From contig JAAYJB010000330.1 in assembly GCA_012523155.1 (NCBI GenBank), positions 1 to 31,620 on the forward strand: a DNA stretch of 31,620 nt, in the 5' to 3' direction. A model generated the notes under the pieces. It did not search any database and was not told where the DNA came from. It was given only the letters and a program-made list of their open reading frames with translations. This DNA is from Synergistaceae bacterium. Its GTDB lineage: Bacteria; Synergistota; Synergistia; Synergistales; Aminobacteriaceae. The position numbers and the translations under genes are program-made. Positions 1-7,007 of the stretch are shown here, piece by piece; the stretch's first letter is position 1; each line of letters opens with the position of its first letter.

Positions 1-235
1 CTCCGTCGGTGTAGTACTTCGTCTTCTCGAGTCCGAAGTTGGTGCACCGGTGACGGACAAATTCGTCCAGCTCCACAAAGGTCCCCGCGTCCAAAAGCTT
101 CTCTATACGCTCACGGGCCGTCCACTTCCCCTTCGCCTTCTGCTTCTCGACCGCCTTCGCGCCGCCTCCCGACTGCGCCTCCTCACGCTTCTGGTGAAGC
201 TCCTCACAGAGCTCGTCTATACTGCGGTATGCCAT
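1..235 (-). CDS. mmdA: Methylmalonyl-CoA decarboxylase / acyl-CoA carboxyltransferase alpha subunit, N-terminal part (runs off window)
   Basis: Only the first 78 codons are present; the gene continues past base 1. The translation starts MAYRSIDELCEELHQKREEA and later reads ARERIEKLLDAGTFVELDEF followed by VRHRCTNFG. This is the usual N-terminus of the biotin-dependent carboxyltransferase family (MmdA, PccB). In the sodium-pump decarboxylase this subunit moves the carboxyl group of (S)-methylmalonyl-CoA onto a biotin carrier. The epimerase gene just upstream favours a methylmalonyl-CoA substrate over other acyl-CoAs. The ATG at 235 lies 10 bases after the epimerase stop, and the purine-rich GGTAGGTG that serves as its ribosome site overlaps that stop, so the two are probably translationally coupled. 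Without the rest of the protein, a propionyl-CoA carboxylase beta subunit cannot be excluded. Confidence 0.8.
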   Translation of the reverse strand, partial: MAYRSIDELCEELHQKREEAQSGGGAKAVEKQKAKGKWTARERIEKLLDAGTFVELDEFVRHRCTNFGLEKTKYYTDG

Positions 236-245
236 TCCGGTGCAC

Positions 246-647
246 CTACCTTTCACTCAGTTCAAGCAGAATACCGCCGGTGGATTTGGGATGAACAAAG
301 GCTATGCGCGCCCCTCCTGCTCCATAGCGGGGGGTTTCGTCTATGAGACGAATCCCCTTATCCTTCATCTCTGAAAGAGCAGCTTCGAGATTATCCACCC
401 GGATGGCGAGGTGATGTATCCCCTCTCCTTTTTTCTCGATGAACTTGGCAACAGGGCTCTCCTCGGAGGTCGCTTCCAAAAGTTCTATCTCCGTATCACC
501 GACAGGAAGAAAGGCCGTCTTCACTTTCTGCTCCTCCACTTCCTCCACCCCTGTGCACTTGATGCCCAGTGACGACTGCCAGAAAAGGAGTGCTTCGTCA
601 ATTGACTTTACAGCGATTCCAATGTGATCGACTACTGTAGGCTTCAT
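246..647 (-). CDS. mce: Methylmalonyl-CoA epimerase
   Basis: A 133-residue vicinal-oxygen-chelate (glyoxalase-fold) protein of normal family length. It interconverts (R)- and (S)-methylmalonyl-CoA, linking the B12 mutase product to the decarboxylase or carboxyltransferase. The start DHIGIAV (residues 7-13), the GIHHLAIRV block (76-84) and the C-terminal GGILLEL (124-130) are family signatures. The probable metal ligands are His8, Glu53 or Glu55, His78 or His79, and Glu129. An AAGGAGAAATACGA ribosome site precedes the ATG at 647. The gene is the first of an mce-mmdA unit, which suggests propionate formation from succinate or breakdown of branched amino acids. The mutase itself is not in view. 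Confidence 0.93.
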   Translation of the reverse strand: MKPTVVDHIGIAVKSIDEALLFWQSSLGIKCTGVEEVEEQKVKTAFLPVGDTEIELLEATSEESPVAKFIEKKGEGIHHLAIRVDNLEAALSEMKDKGIRLIDETPRYGAGGARIAFVHPKSTGGILLELSER

Positions 648-744
648 TCGTATTTCTCCTTTCGGGAATTGTTTGCCTGATTGAATTTAATGAGTCGGGG
701 AATATCTTAACAGAAAAAAAGAGGTGTATGCCCTTTTGATCATT

Positions 745-750
745 ATTATA
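745..750 (-). promoter_or_regulatory. Probable promoter -10 of the mce-mmdA unit
   Basis: On the minus strand a perfect TATAAT sits about 100 bases upstream of the mce start, in an A/T-rich stretch. No good -35 is visible at 16-18 bases, so either the promoter is weak or it relies on an activator. The 5' leader would be about 90 bases. Apart from this and the usp terminator, the interval 648-896 shows nothing I can name. Confidence 0.4.
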
Positions 751-802
751 CTGTATACTTTATCGAAGACTGCCTTTTTCGGATTCCGCCCGGAAGATCC
801 GG

Positions 803-847
803 TTAAAAAAGCCGCAAGAAAAGAAGAAGGGAGGGAGCCCTCCCTTC
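803..847 (-). terminator. Rho-independent terminator after the universal stress gene
   Basis: A perfect inverted repeat at 826-847 (GAAGGGAGG paired with CCTCCCTTC, loop of about 4) lies 50 bases after the usp stop. It is followed on the minus strand by a T-rich run (803-825). It separates usp from the mce-mmdA unit. Confidence 0.75.
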
Positions 848-896
848 TCCGGCGAACATCATGATCGTGGTGATCCCCGCAGAAAACGCCCTGTTC

Positions 897-1355
897 TTAT
901 ATTATCTGATGCCCAGGCCTGTAAATGAGCACGGAACAGTGAGCGTATCTCGCCACGTTGGAAGCGGTACTCCCCACAACAAGCCGCTCGATTGTGCTTT
1001 GCCCGCGGTATCCGATAACTATCAGGTTGAAATCATGTTCCTTTGCATAGTTCATTATGATATCCGACGGGTTGCCTTCTTTTACGATCATCTTGTAATC
1101 AACATTCTCAAGCTCGGGAAGATCCTCTTTTGTTTTCCGGAAGTAGTAGTCGAGCTTTTTTCTGGCGATCTCCGCAACCTCTGAATCTATCTCCGGCGGA
1201 AGCCATGGTTCATATCCCCGCCAGAGTGTAGGATGGGGAAGCACATGTATGAAAGTCGCTTCGGCCTTGAGGCGGAGCGCCATGGAACACCCATAGGCAA
1301 AGACTTCCTCCGACATTTTGCTCATATCCACCGCTACGAGTATTTTTCCGGTCAT
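897..1355 (-). CDS. Universal stress protein (UspA family), single domain
   Basis: A 152-residue protein with the Usp fold. It begins TGKILVAVDMS, and the nucleotide-binding signature G-x2-G-x9-G-S is complete at Gly115, Gly118, Gly128 and Ser129, followed by the usual SVLIYRP end. Proteins with this motif normally bind ATP. They are cytoplasmic and help cells survive starvation, oxidative or energy stress, but the exact activity is rarely known. The ATG has a strong GGAGGGAGA ribosome site. The gene stands alone, with its own promoter-like elements upstream and a terminator downstream. It may be tied to energy status, but nothing here identifies a partner. Confidence 0.9.
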   Translation of the reverse strand: MTGKILVAVDMSKMSEEVFAYGCSMALRLKAEATFIHVLPHPTLWRGYEPWLPPEIDSEVAEIARKKLDYYFRKTKEDLPELENVDYKMIVKEGNPSDIIMNYAKEHDFNLIVIGYRGQSTIERLVVGSTASNVARYAHCSVLIYRPGHQII

Positions 1356-1414
1356 AGTTCTCCCTCCTCGTGCTTTTTTAAATTTTCCAACGTGAGCATT
1401 AGATCGTCTTTTAA

Positions 1415-1444
1415 ATTATACGATATTCTGGGCTCATTTTTCCA
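1415..1444 (-). promoter_or_regulatory. Probable sigma-70-type promoter of the universal stress gene
   Basis: Minus strand: TGGAAA (4 of 6 to TTGACA) at 1439-1444, an 18-base spacer, then a perfect TATAAT at 1415-1420. Transcription would start near 1408, giving a leader of about 50 bases before the usp ATG. Confidence 0.5.
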
Positions 1445-1527
1445 TTTTTCCCGAAAACAAATTGGTGATATGCTATCAGCAATCAAAATCCATCATCCGG
1501 AAGGGGGAAAAAATACTGGAATCCGTA

Positions 1528-2289
1528 ATGTTCATCATCTTTTTTGCCCTTCTCGGGGCATCCCTGGGATCTTTTCTCCAGGTAGTAGCCCAACGGAGCA
1601 TTTCTGGTACACCCTGGTGGGGCAAAGCCAGGTCGGTGTGCCCGGAGTGTGGACACACCCTCTCATGGAAGGATCTCGTACCTGTTTGCTCCTGGCTTCT
1701 TCTTAAGGGAAGATGCAGATACTGCAGTATTCCGATACCTCTGCGCCATTTCTGGGCAGAAGTTGCCGGGGCTGTCATGGGAGGGCTGCTTGCCTGGAGG
1801 TGGGGACTCTCTCTGCCCCTGCTCTATTCAATGGCGGCTTCATTCGGACTTTTCCTCAACGCGTTGACCGATCTCGAGGAAGGATATGTTTTCGATATTT
1901 TCCCCCTCATTATGGGCAGTATCGGCCTGATCTTCAGACTTTTCTCCGGGTGGACTGCAGTTTTTGAAGGCGTACTCGGTGCTGCTGCAGGCTTCGCCGT
2001 CATCGCCTTCATTATTCTGCTCTCCCGGGGCGGAATGGGGTGGGGCGATGCCACCTTGGCTGCAGGAACTGGAATGATTTTGGGCTGGAAGTTTTCCCTC
2101 CTGACGCTTTATCTCGGTTTTATGACGGGCGGTGTCTTTTCCCTGGTTCTTCTTGCTGCCCGCAGGTTTAGAAGGAAGGATTCAATACCCCTCGTACCCT
2201 TTTTCGCCGTCGGCGGAATGCTGACCCTGCTTTTCGGGCCATGGATCCTGGCCCTTTTCAGCAGTTCTCCAGGATATCCATGGCAATAG
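1528..2289 (+). CDS. Type IV prepilin peptidase (A24 family aspartic leader peptidase / methyltransferase)
   Basis: A polytopic inner-membrane protein of 253 residues counted from the ATG at 1528. It cleaves the leader from type IV pilin or pseudopilin precursors and usually N-methylates the new end. The first membrane segment carries LLGASLGSF. A cytoplasmic zinc domain follows, with two CxxC pairs (Cys38/Cys41 and Cys63/Cys66) in the classic CPECGH...WKDLVPV...GRCRYC layout. The two catalytic aspartates are Asp115 (TDLEEGY) and Asp174 (GWGDATL). The second motif normally reads GxGDxK; here the lysine position is alanine. The start is uncertain. An ATG at 1462 gives 22 more residues, and a purine-rich GGAAGGGGGAA near 1499 sits too far from 1528 and better suits a CTG at 1516. 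No pilin or assembly genes are near. The 3' end overlaps the opposing hydrolase by 32 bases. Confidence 0.9.
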   Translation: MFIIFFALLGASLGSFLQVVAQRSISGTPWWGKARSVCPECGHTLSWKDLVPVCSWLLLKGRCRYCSIPIPLRHFWAEVAGAVMGGLLAWRWGLSLPLLYSMAASFGLFLNALTDLEEGYVFDIFPLIMGSIGLIFRLFSGWTAVFEGVLGAAAGFAVIAFIILLSRGGMGWGDATLAAGTGMILGWKFSLLTLYLGFMTGGVFSLVLLAARRFRRKDSIPLVPFFAVGGMLTLLFGPWILALFSSSPGYPWQ

Positions 2290-3091
2290 CTGCCATCCTT
2301 TCAAGGGGGGCTCGGGATGGTACGCCGTTTTCCTGCCTGAACGCATGATCTGCCCCGGGGATTATGATGAAGCGCTTTTTTCCTTCCCGCAGGGGGATCC
2401 TGTCGTAAATTTTCCTTGAAGACTCCTCGCTGAAAGTCTCATCCAGGCTTCCATAAAAGAAGAGTGCAAAGCCTGTGTTTATTTTTGAAGCGGCATCGAG
2501 AACGTACCGATTTTCACCAAGGCTGTCGAGGATCGGCAGAGAAAGGCTCCCGGCAGCTTCAGGGCGGATGCTTTCTCCGCTCCCTGACACTATCACCCCT
2601 GCCGGGACAGCATCCCCCGGATGCGGCAGGCCTGCCGCATCAACGTAATGGTCAGTCTCCCCGCCTGCCAGGAGCACTGCTGTCAATCCGCCCAGTGAAA
2701 AGCCCCATGGAACAACGGGACGGCCGGGGTATTTCGACTGGACTGCCGCAAAGGCAGAGCATGCGTCGTATACCTCCATGGCAAATGTTTTGCCCCTGAA
2801 CGCCTCCTTCGCCCATGCAGCCCTGTCATCCCCGAAGGTCTCCCTGTCCCTCCTGAGCCTGGACGATTCTGCAATGCATGTCTCAATACCTTTGCCCGCA
2901 AGTTCTCTGGCAATGTATCCGTACTTGTTTCCCTCTACAGGCGCCGCCCATCCGTGAACCCCATGGAACAGAAGAATCACCGGGCTCTGTGTTACGGCGG
3001 ATCCGCTGAAATAATACAGGTTCACACGGCGGTCACCAAAACTCCCGCAGGCTGTCTCTGTTCGCAACTCCACTTCGGCTCCCCCTTTCAT
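2258..3091 (-). CDS. Alpha/beta hydrolase, dienelactone-hydrolase-like
   Basis: A 277-residue protein with a complete serine hydrolase triad: nucleophile elbow GFSLGG in the middle, acid in GSLDETF, and base in GADHAF near the end. The early VILLFHGVHGW supplies the oxyanion-hole region. The layout fits the dienelactone hydrolase family (ester or lactone hydrolysis in the cytoplasm). The substrate cannot be told, and the usual Cys nucleophile of true dienelactone hydrolases is replaced by Ser, so an esterase or peptidase-like role is equally possible. There is no signal peptide. A GTG at 3073 has a better-spaced GGGGGAG ribosome site than the ATG at 3091, so the real protein may lack the first six residues. 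It converges on the prepilin peptidase gene with overlapping stops. Confidence 0.75.
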   Translation of the reverse strand: MKGGAEVELRTETACGSFGDRRVNLYYFSGSAVTQSPVILLFHGVHGWAAPVEGNKYGYIARELAGKGIETCIAESSRLRRDRETFGDDRAAWAKEAFRGKTFAMEVYDACSAFAAVQSKYPGRPVVPWGFSLGGLTAVLLAGGETDHYVDAAGLPHPGDAVPAGVIVSGSGESIRPEAAGSLSLPILDSLGENRYVLDAASKINTGFALFFYGSLDETFSEESSRKIYDRIPLREGKKRFIIIPGADHAFRQENGVPSRAPLERMAAIAMDILENC

Positions 3092-3186
3092 TTTTCCCCG
3101 TCGTCAGCATTATCTCTTTTTTATGGCCGGGTTTCAATTCTGTATTCAAATTTTTTCCTTTCCGGACTAAAATGTCGCCCTGCAGG

Positions 3187-3215
3187 TTGACACCATCCGA
3201 AGAAAAGAGTAAGGT
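3187..3215 (+). promoter_or_regulatory. Promoter of the thiamine-precursor uptake operon
   Basis: A perfect TTGACA (3187-3192), exactly 17 bases, then TAAGGT (3210-3215, 3 of 6). Initiation near 3222 would put the TPP riboswitch at the very 5' end of the transcript, as expected. The -10 is weak. Confidence 0.55.
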
Positions 3216-3225
3216 ATTGATCGAC

Positions 3226-3320
3226 AGCAACTGGGGGAGTCGGTATATACCGGCTGAGAGGAAGCTTTTGAGCTTCGACCCCTGGAACCTGATCCGGGTC
3301 ATGCCGGCGAAGGGAAGTGC
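3226..3320 (+). promoter_or_regulatory. TPP riboswitch (THI element) upstream of the uptake operon
   Basis: The conserved thiamine-pyrophosphate aptamer blocks occur in order: GGGGGAG, GGCTGAGAGG, GACCC, GAACCTGATC, GGGTCATGCCGGCG and AAGGGAAG. P1 can form from GCAACT (3227-3232) with AGTGC (3316-3320). An optional extra hairpin GAAGCT-TTTG-AGCTTC (3261-3276) is present. Binding of TPP should lower expression of the genes that follow. The expression platform is the terminator hairpin at 3354-3384. Confidence 0.95.
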
Positions 3321-3353
3321 GTTTTTCAGGAAATTGCCCGCTGCTTCCGAAAA

Positions 3354-3384
3354 CTCCCGGCTGCCCATACCGGGAGCTTTTTTT
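3354..3384 (+). terminator. Riboswitch-controlled terminator that also contains the ribosome site of the next gene
   Basis: CTCCCGG (3354-3360), a 9-base loop, CCGGGAG (3370-3376), then C and seven T. The GGGAG of the 3' arm is the only good Shine-Dalgarno for the ATG at 3385 (8-base spacing). Forming the hairpin would therefore both end transcription and hide the ribosome site. CCGGG at 3294-3298 inside the aptamer could pair with the 5' arm as a short antiterminator, which is inference. Confidence 0.85.
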
Positions 3385-4119
3385 ATGATTGAGATCAAGA
3401 ATTTCACGAAAAGCTTCCACAACCGTCTTGTTATAGGAGATTTCTCCCTGTTTGCACGGGAAGGGACACTGACTGCGCTCCTCGGTCCGTCAGGGTGCGG
3501 AAAGAGCACATTTTTCGATCTTCTCATGGGAAACATTTCCCGGGACGGGGGAAAACTTTTCCTCTCCGGAAAGGAGATACCTCATCTCAAAGGAACCGCA
3601 GCCTACATGTCCCAGAAGGATCTTCTTCTCCCCTGGCTTACTCTCCGCGAAAACGCCCTTTTACCGATAGCGGTGAAAAAGACTCCGTCAGCATCAGATA
3701 TCAGGGAAGCAGAGGAACTGTTTGAACTCCTGGGACTGAGTGGATCCGGAGACCTTTATCCGCGCCATGTTTCAGGAGGGATGGCACAGAGATGCACCCT
3801 TGCACGAACAATCCTCTTCAGGACACCAATCGTCCTCCTGGACGAACCCTTTTCAGCGGTGGACGCCATCACGAGGCAAACCCTCAGGAGCCTGCTCCTC
3901 CTGCTCCGGTCAAGGTTCAGGAAAACACTGCTCATGATTACCCACGACGTGGAGGATGCCCTTCTCCTCGCCGATTCAATAATTATTCTTTCTTCAGCCC
4001 CCATGACCGCAAGGGAAAAACTTGCGATCCCCACGCCGAAAGAAAATCGGCAGGGTGATCCTTCCCTTCAGGAAAAAAAGGAAAGGATCCTCGCCATGCT
4101 CCAGGAGAAGGTTTCATGA
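3385..4119 (+). CDS. thiZ: ABC transporter ATP-binding protein for a thiamine pyrimidine precursor
   Basis: A 244-residue nitrate/taurine-type ABC ATPase that powers uptake with the permease and binding protein downstream. Walker A is GPSGCGKST (34-42), the Q-loop glutamine is 77, the signature is SGGMAQR (130-136, Met where Gln is usual), Walker B is LLDEP (151-155), and the switch histidine is 187. I start it at the ATG at 3385 because the open frame further upstream runs through the riboswitch. Its stop overlaps the permease start by ATGA. The TPP riboswitch and the Thi5-like binding protein identify the cargo as a thiamine precursor, probably hydroxymethylpyrimidine or formylaminopyrimidine. 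Sequence alone would only say 'SsuB/TauB-like'. Confidence 0.88.
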   Translation: MIEIKNFTKSFHNRLVIGDFSLFAREGTLTALLGPSGCGKSTFFDLLMGNISRDGGKLFLSGKEIPHLKGTAAYMSQKDLLLPWLTLRENALLPIAVKKTPSASDIREAEELFELLGLSGSGDLYPRHVSGGMAQRCTLARTILFRTPIVLLDEPFSAVDAITRQTLRSLLLLLRSRFRKTLLMITHDVEDALLLADSIIILSSAPMTAREKLAIPTPKENRQGDPSLQEKKERILAMLQEKVS

Positions 4120-4868
4120 AAAGCCGCGTGCTGTCCCTTGTGTTTTTCGGGGCCTTCCTCCTTTCCTGGGAGTTCTTCTGCCATGCTGCGGAAATTCAGC
4201 CCTTCATTCTTCCTGCCCCATCAAGAATACTCCGCATCATAGCCGAAGAAGCGCCTCTTCTCCTCAGGCACGGGGCAGCAACAGCGATCGAGATCCTTTT
4301 AGGGACGGCGCTGTCCGTCACCGCAGCTGTTATCCTGGCCGCTGCCATGTTTATTTTCCCTGCCGCAGAAAAGGCATTGGCCCCGCTTCTCGTTGCATCC
4401 CAGGCAATCCCGGTGTTTGCCCTGGCCCCGCTGCTTGTGGCATGGCTCGGGTATGGCATGGGGAGCAAGATACTCATGGCGGCGGTCATCATCTTTTTTC
4501 CCGTCACAGTCTCTCTTCTCCAGGGATTCAAGAGCTGCGACGCAGACCTGGCACGACTTTTTTCCGCCATGGGAGCAGGTACCTGGAAGACATTCAGACT
4601 TCTCTACTGGCCGTGGGCCATGCCCTATTTTTTCGCGGGTCTTCGCGTAGCCGTTTCTGTAGCGGCTATAGGGGCTGTCATCGGTGAGTGGGTCGGAAGC
4701 ATGCGCGGTCTCGGTTTTCTCATGATGCAGGCAAATGCACGGCTGAGAACAGATCTTGTTTTTGCCTCCATTGCCGTTTTATCTGCCCTGAGCATTTTTC
4801 TCTGGAAAATAGTCTGTTTCTTCGAAAAAAAGTGTGTTCACTGGAGCGATACTACAAACAGCCTGTAA
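4116..4868 (+). CDS. thiX: ABC transporter permease for a thiamine pyrimidine precursor
   Basis: A 250-residue inner-membrane protein of the TauC/SsuC permease family with about six hydrophobic segments. The coupling-loop region that contacts the ATPase lies around residues 145-170 (FSAMGAGTWKTFRLLYWPWA, the EAA-type motif). IGAVIGEWVGSMRGLGFLM is the family's usual block after it. It overlaps the ATPase gene by four bases, so the two are almost certainly made together. The first segment could act as an uncleaved signal. The assignment to thiamine precursor transport rests on the riboswitch and the neighbouring binding protein. Confidence 0.88.
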   Translation: MKSRVLSLVFFGAFLLSWEFFCHAAEIQPFILPAPSRILRIIAEEAPLLLRHGAATAIEILLGTALSVTAAVILAAAMFIFPAAEKALAPLLVASQAIPVFALAPLLVAWLGYGMGSKILMAAVIIFFPVTVSLLQGFKSCDADLARLFSAMGAGTWKTFRLLYWPWAMPYFFAGLRVAVSVAAIGAVIGEWVGSMRGLGFLMMQANARLRTDLVFASIAVLSALSIFLWKIVCFFEKKCVHWSDTTNSL

Positions 4869-4877
4869 AAAACAGGC
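4861..4877 (+). other. Small perfect hairpin on the thiX stop codon
   Basis: GCCTGT, five A, ACAGGC: a 6-bp perfect stem spanning the thiX stop and ending a dozen bases before the thiY start. No T-run follows, so it is not a terminator. It could stabilise the upstream mRNA end or simply be chance. Confidence 0.35.
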
Positions 4878-4889
4878 AAAGGGGGAAGT

Positions 4890-5828
4890 ATGATGAAAAA
4901 GCAGGTTTTCACCATTGTTCTTTTGAGTGTTCTCTTTTCCGGCCTGCGGGGACATGCAGCCGAAAAGTTGACCCTGATGCTGGACTGGTTCCCGAACGTG
5001 GATCATGTACCCGTCTATGCGGCAATGCAGAAAGGATTTTTCGGGGAAAAAGGTCTTTCCATTGAAATACTCAGCCCGTCGGACAGCGCCGATCCTCTGA
5101 AACTGGCAGCCGCAGGTCATGTGGATCTGGCCCTTTCCTATCAGCCACAGGCGATCATCGCCGCATCCGCCGGAATCGAGCTCAGGGCAGTGGGACGTCT
5201 CGTTGGGACTCCTCTTACTACAATGCTTTTTTTAAAAGGGTCGGGCATCTCTGCCCCGGCCGACCTTACGGGGAAAATAATCGGGTATACAGTGCCCGGG
5301 ATGATGGATCGCCTGGCCGATGCTTTCGCTTTTATCAACGGAATCGGCGATTACAGGCTTGTGAACGTGGGGTTCACTATCCTGCAGGCACTGGTCTCCG
5401 GAGAAGTGGATGCCGTAATGGGGCCATTTAAAAATTACGAGCCTGCGGCAATGGAGATGGAAGGGTATCAGGCCGGCTTTTTTGAGATCGAACACTACGG
5501 TATTCCCCCGTACGACGAACTCGTGTTCATAACCGGCGCCCGCGGTTTGGAAAAAAGAAGGGCTGAAATCGGTCGTTTTCTCGAGGCCCTGGAAGAGGGG
5601 ATAGTTTTCACTCTTGAACATCCGGAAGAGGCACTGGAGATATATTTCAGAGCTGTCCCCGAGGCTCCCCGTGAAATGGAGCGAAAAGCATTCATGGCAA
5701 CATATCCCCTCTTCGGACCGGACACAAAGCTTGACGTGAACCGCTGGAAAGCCTTCGCAGATTTTGCCCTGAAATACGGTCTGATTGAGAGGGAGGTAAA
5801 CGTCGATGAACTGCTCGTTCGCCCATGA
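4890..5828 (+). CDS. thiY: Thi5/NMT1-like periplasmic binding protein for a thiamine pyrimidine precursor
   Basis: A 312-residue exported binding protein. The N-terminus (MMKKQ, then a hydrophobic stretch ending near Gly-His-Ala-Ala) is a Sec signal peptide with likely cleavage after residue 23 or 24. The mature part opens LTLMLDWFPNVDHVPVYAAM, the hallmark of the NMT1/THI5-like family that binds hydroxymethylpyrimidine or formylaminopyrimidine. No lipobox is present, so it should be soluble in the periplasm. GGGGGAAG gives a ribosome site; the second Met (4893) has slightly better spacing. The end of the gene overlaps thiW by 23 bases. TenA, which deformylates or deaminates some of these precursors, is not in the window. 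Confidence 0.9.
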   Translation: MMKKQVFTIVLLSVLFSGLRGHAAEKLTLMLDWFPNVDHVPVYAAMQKGFFGEKGLSIEILSPSDSADPLKLAAAGHVDLALSYQPQAIIAASAGIELRAVGRLVGTPLTTMLFLKGSGISAPADLTGKIIGYTVPGMMDRLADAFAFINGIGDYRLVNVGFTILQALVSGEVDAVMGPFKNYEPAAMEMEGYQAGFFEIEHYGIPPYDELVFITGARGLEKRRAEIGRFLEALEEGIVFTLEHPEEALEIYFRAVPEAPREMERKAFMATYPLFGPDTKLDVNRWKAFADFALKYGLIEREVNVDELLVRP

Positions 5829-6327
5829 GAGGAGATCAAAGACCCGCAAGCTTGCAGCGGCAGGACTTTTGGCGGCTGCGGCCATACTGCTGTCAGGGGT
5901 ACATTTTCCCCTCGGCCCGACGAGGTGTTTTCCCTTCCAGCACACAATAAACGTACTCGCCGGGGCTATTCTCGGCCCATGGTGGGCATCCGGTGCGGCA
6001 TTCGCCACGAGCCTTGTACGAAATATGACCGGAACGGGAACACTCTTCGCTTTTCCAGGAAGCATTCCCGGAGCCTTTCTGGCAGGATTCGCATACCGCA
6101 TTTTCAGGAGACGCTGGGCCGGCCTTGCGGAACCTGTGGGAACGGGTTTTATCGGGGCTCCACTTTCCGCGTGGATCCTTGGACCCGCAATGGGGGGATC
6201 ACCGGGACTTTCCGCCCTTCAGGCAGGTTTTCTTCTGAGCAGCATTCCGGGAGCGCTTATCGGGATTGCCGCGCTCCATTTTCTGAAGAAGTCACCGTTG
6301 AGCACTATTCTTTCAGAAATGAAATGA
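5806..6327 (+). CDS. thiW: ThiW, substrate-binding (S) component of an ECF thiazole transporter
   Basis: A 173-residue membrane protein with about five hydrophobic segments. The FPFQHTINVLAGAILGPWWA block (about residues 42-61) is diagnostic for ThiW. The family is predicted to import the thiazole half of thiamine together with a shared energising module (EcfA/EcfT), and no EcfA or EcfT gene is visible here. The ATG at 5806 lies inside thiY and has a clear GGGAGGT site 8 bases upstream, so the 23-base overlap is real and suggests coupled translation. With thiXYZ upstream, one riboswitch controls intake of both halves of the vitamin. Confidence 0.93.
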   Translation: MNCSFAHERRSKTRKLAAAGLLAAAAILLSGVHFPLGPTRCFPFQHTINVLAGAILGPWWASGAAFATSLVRNMTGTGTLFAFPGSIPGAFLAGFAYRIFRRRWAGLAEPVGTGFIGAPLSAWILGPAMGGSPGLSALQAGFLLSSIPGALIGIAALHFLKKSPLSTILSEMK

Positions 6328-6329
6328 AA

Positions 6330-6374
6330 GCGGAGGCGCGGGGTACAAAAGATTCCTGCACCCCACGCCTCCGC
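6330..6374. terminator. Bidirectional terminator between the two converging thi operons
   Basis: GCGGAGGCG (6330-6338) pairs with CGCCTCCGC (6366-6374), then after one C-A mismatch GGGGT pairs with ACCCC, giving about 14 pairs. The minus-strand tail is T-rich (TTTCATTTCATTTC). The plus-strand tail is weaker (CCATTTTC). It starts 3 bases after the thiW stop and ends 7 bases before the thiE stop. Confidence 0.8.
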
Positions 6375-6380
6375 CCATTT

Positions 6381-7007
6381 TCAGCGCCCCATATTCGCAG
6401 AAAGCCTGCGAACAGCTCCGGCGATATCTATGCACGATACCACGGAACTTATTACAGCTACGCCATCAACTCCTGCTGCCATAACCTGCGACACATTCCC
6501 CTCACCAATTCCTCCAATGGCTACCGCAGGAATGGACAGGACCGAGACCACTTTTCTCACACCCTCCACTCCTATTACTCCCGTATTTTTTTTCGCCCCG
6601 GAAGGAAACGCGGCTCCTATGCCCACATAGTCCGCTCCTGCCGCTTCCGCCGCTGTTCCTTCCTCTGCCGAATGGGCGGTCGCTCCCACGATAAACCCCT
6701 TCGGCACACGTCTCCTGGCAGCCTCCACCGGAAGGTCTTCTCTTCCGAGATGAACTCCGTCAGCTGCTGCTGCGAGGGCCACATCAAGTCGGTCATTGAC
6801 TATGAAAAAAGCGCCTCTCTTTCTGCAGGCCGGGATGATCCTTATGGCCGTTTCATACAGTTCTCTGCCGTTCATTTCCTTGCACCGCAGCTGGATCATT
6901 GTAGCCCCTCCCTGAAGTGCCCTATCGGCCTGTTCTTCAAGGGTTAAGGGGGCTCCCGCTTTTCTGTCGGGAATGACACAGATCCGCAAAGCGTTTCTCA
7001 GGTCCAT
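6381..7007 (-). CDS. thiE: Thiamine-phosphate synthase
   Basis: A 208-residue TIM-barrel enzyme that joins hydroxymethylpyrimidine diphosphate to thiazole phosphate, giving thiamine monophosphate. Family motifs in order: IQLRCKE (38-44), VNDRLDVA with metal ligand Asp72, ADGVHLGREDLP with Asp91, GATAHS (108-113), DYVGIGAAF, then AKKN (138-141, where TKT or TKK is common) and the phosphate-binding AIGGI (163-167). The length is normal. Its start overlaps the end of thiM by 10 bases. It is the last gene of the riboswitch-controlled thiD-thiM-thiE unit. Confidence 0.95.
   Translation of the reverse strand: MDLRNALRICVIPDRKAGAPLTLEEQADRALQGGATMIQLRCKEMNGRELYETAIRIIPACRKRGAFFIVNDRLDVALAAAADGVHLGREDLPVEAARRRVPKGFIVGATAHSAEEGTAAEAAGADYVGIGAAFPSGAKKNTGVIGVEGVRKVVSVLSIPAVAIGGIGEGNVSQVMAAGVDGVAVISSVVSCIDIAGAVRRLSANMGR

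Noticed and set aside
3172..3384. In-frame extension of the thiamine ABC ATPase upstream of 3385
   Set aside because: It runs through the TPP aptamer and terminator; the conserved protein starts at the ATG at 3385.
5925..6947. Long plus-strand open frame (340 codons) over thiW and thiE
   Set aside because: It is rich in Arg, His, Ser and Cys, has no family match, and shadows two well-supported genes and the terminator.
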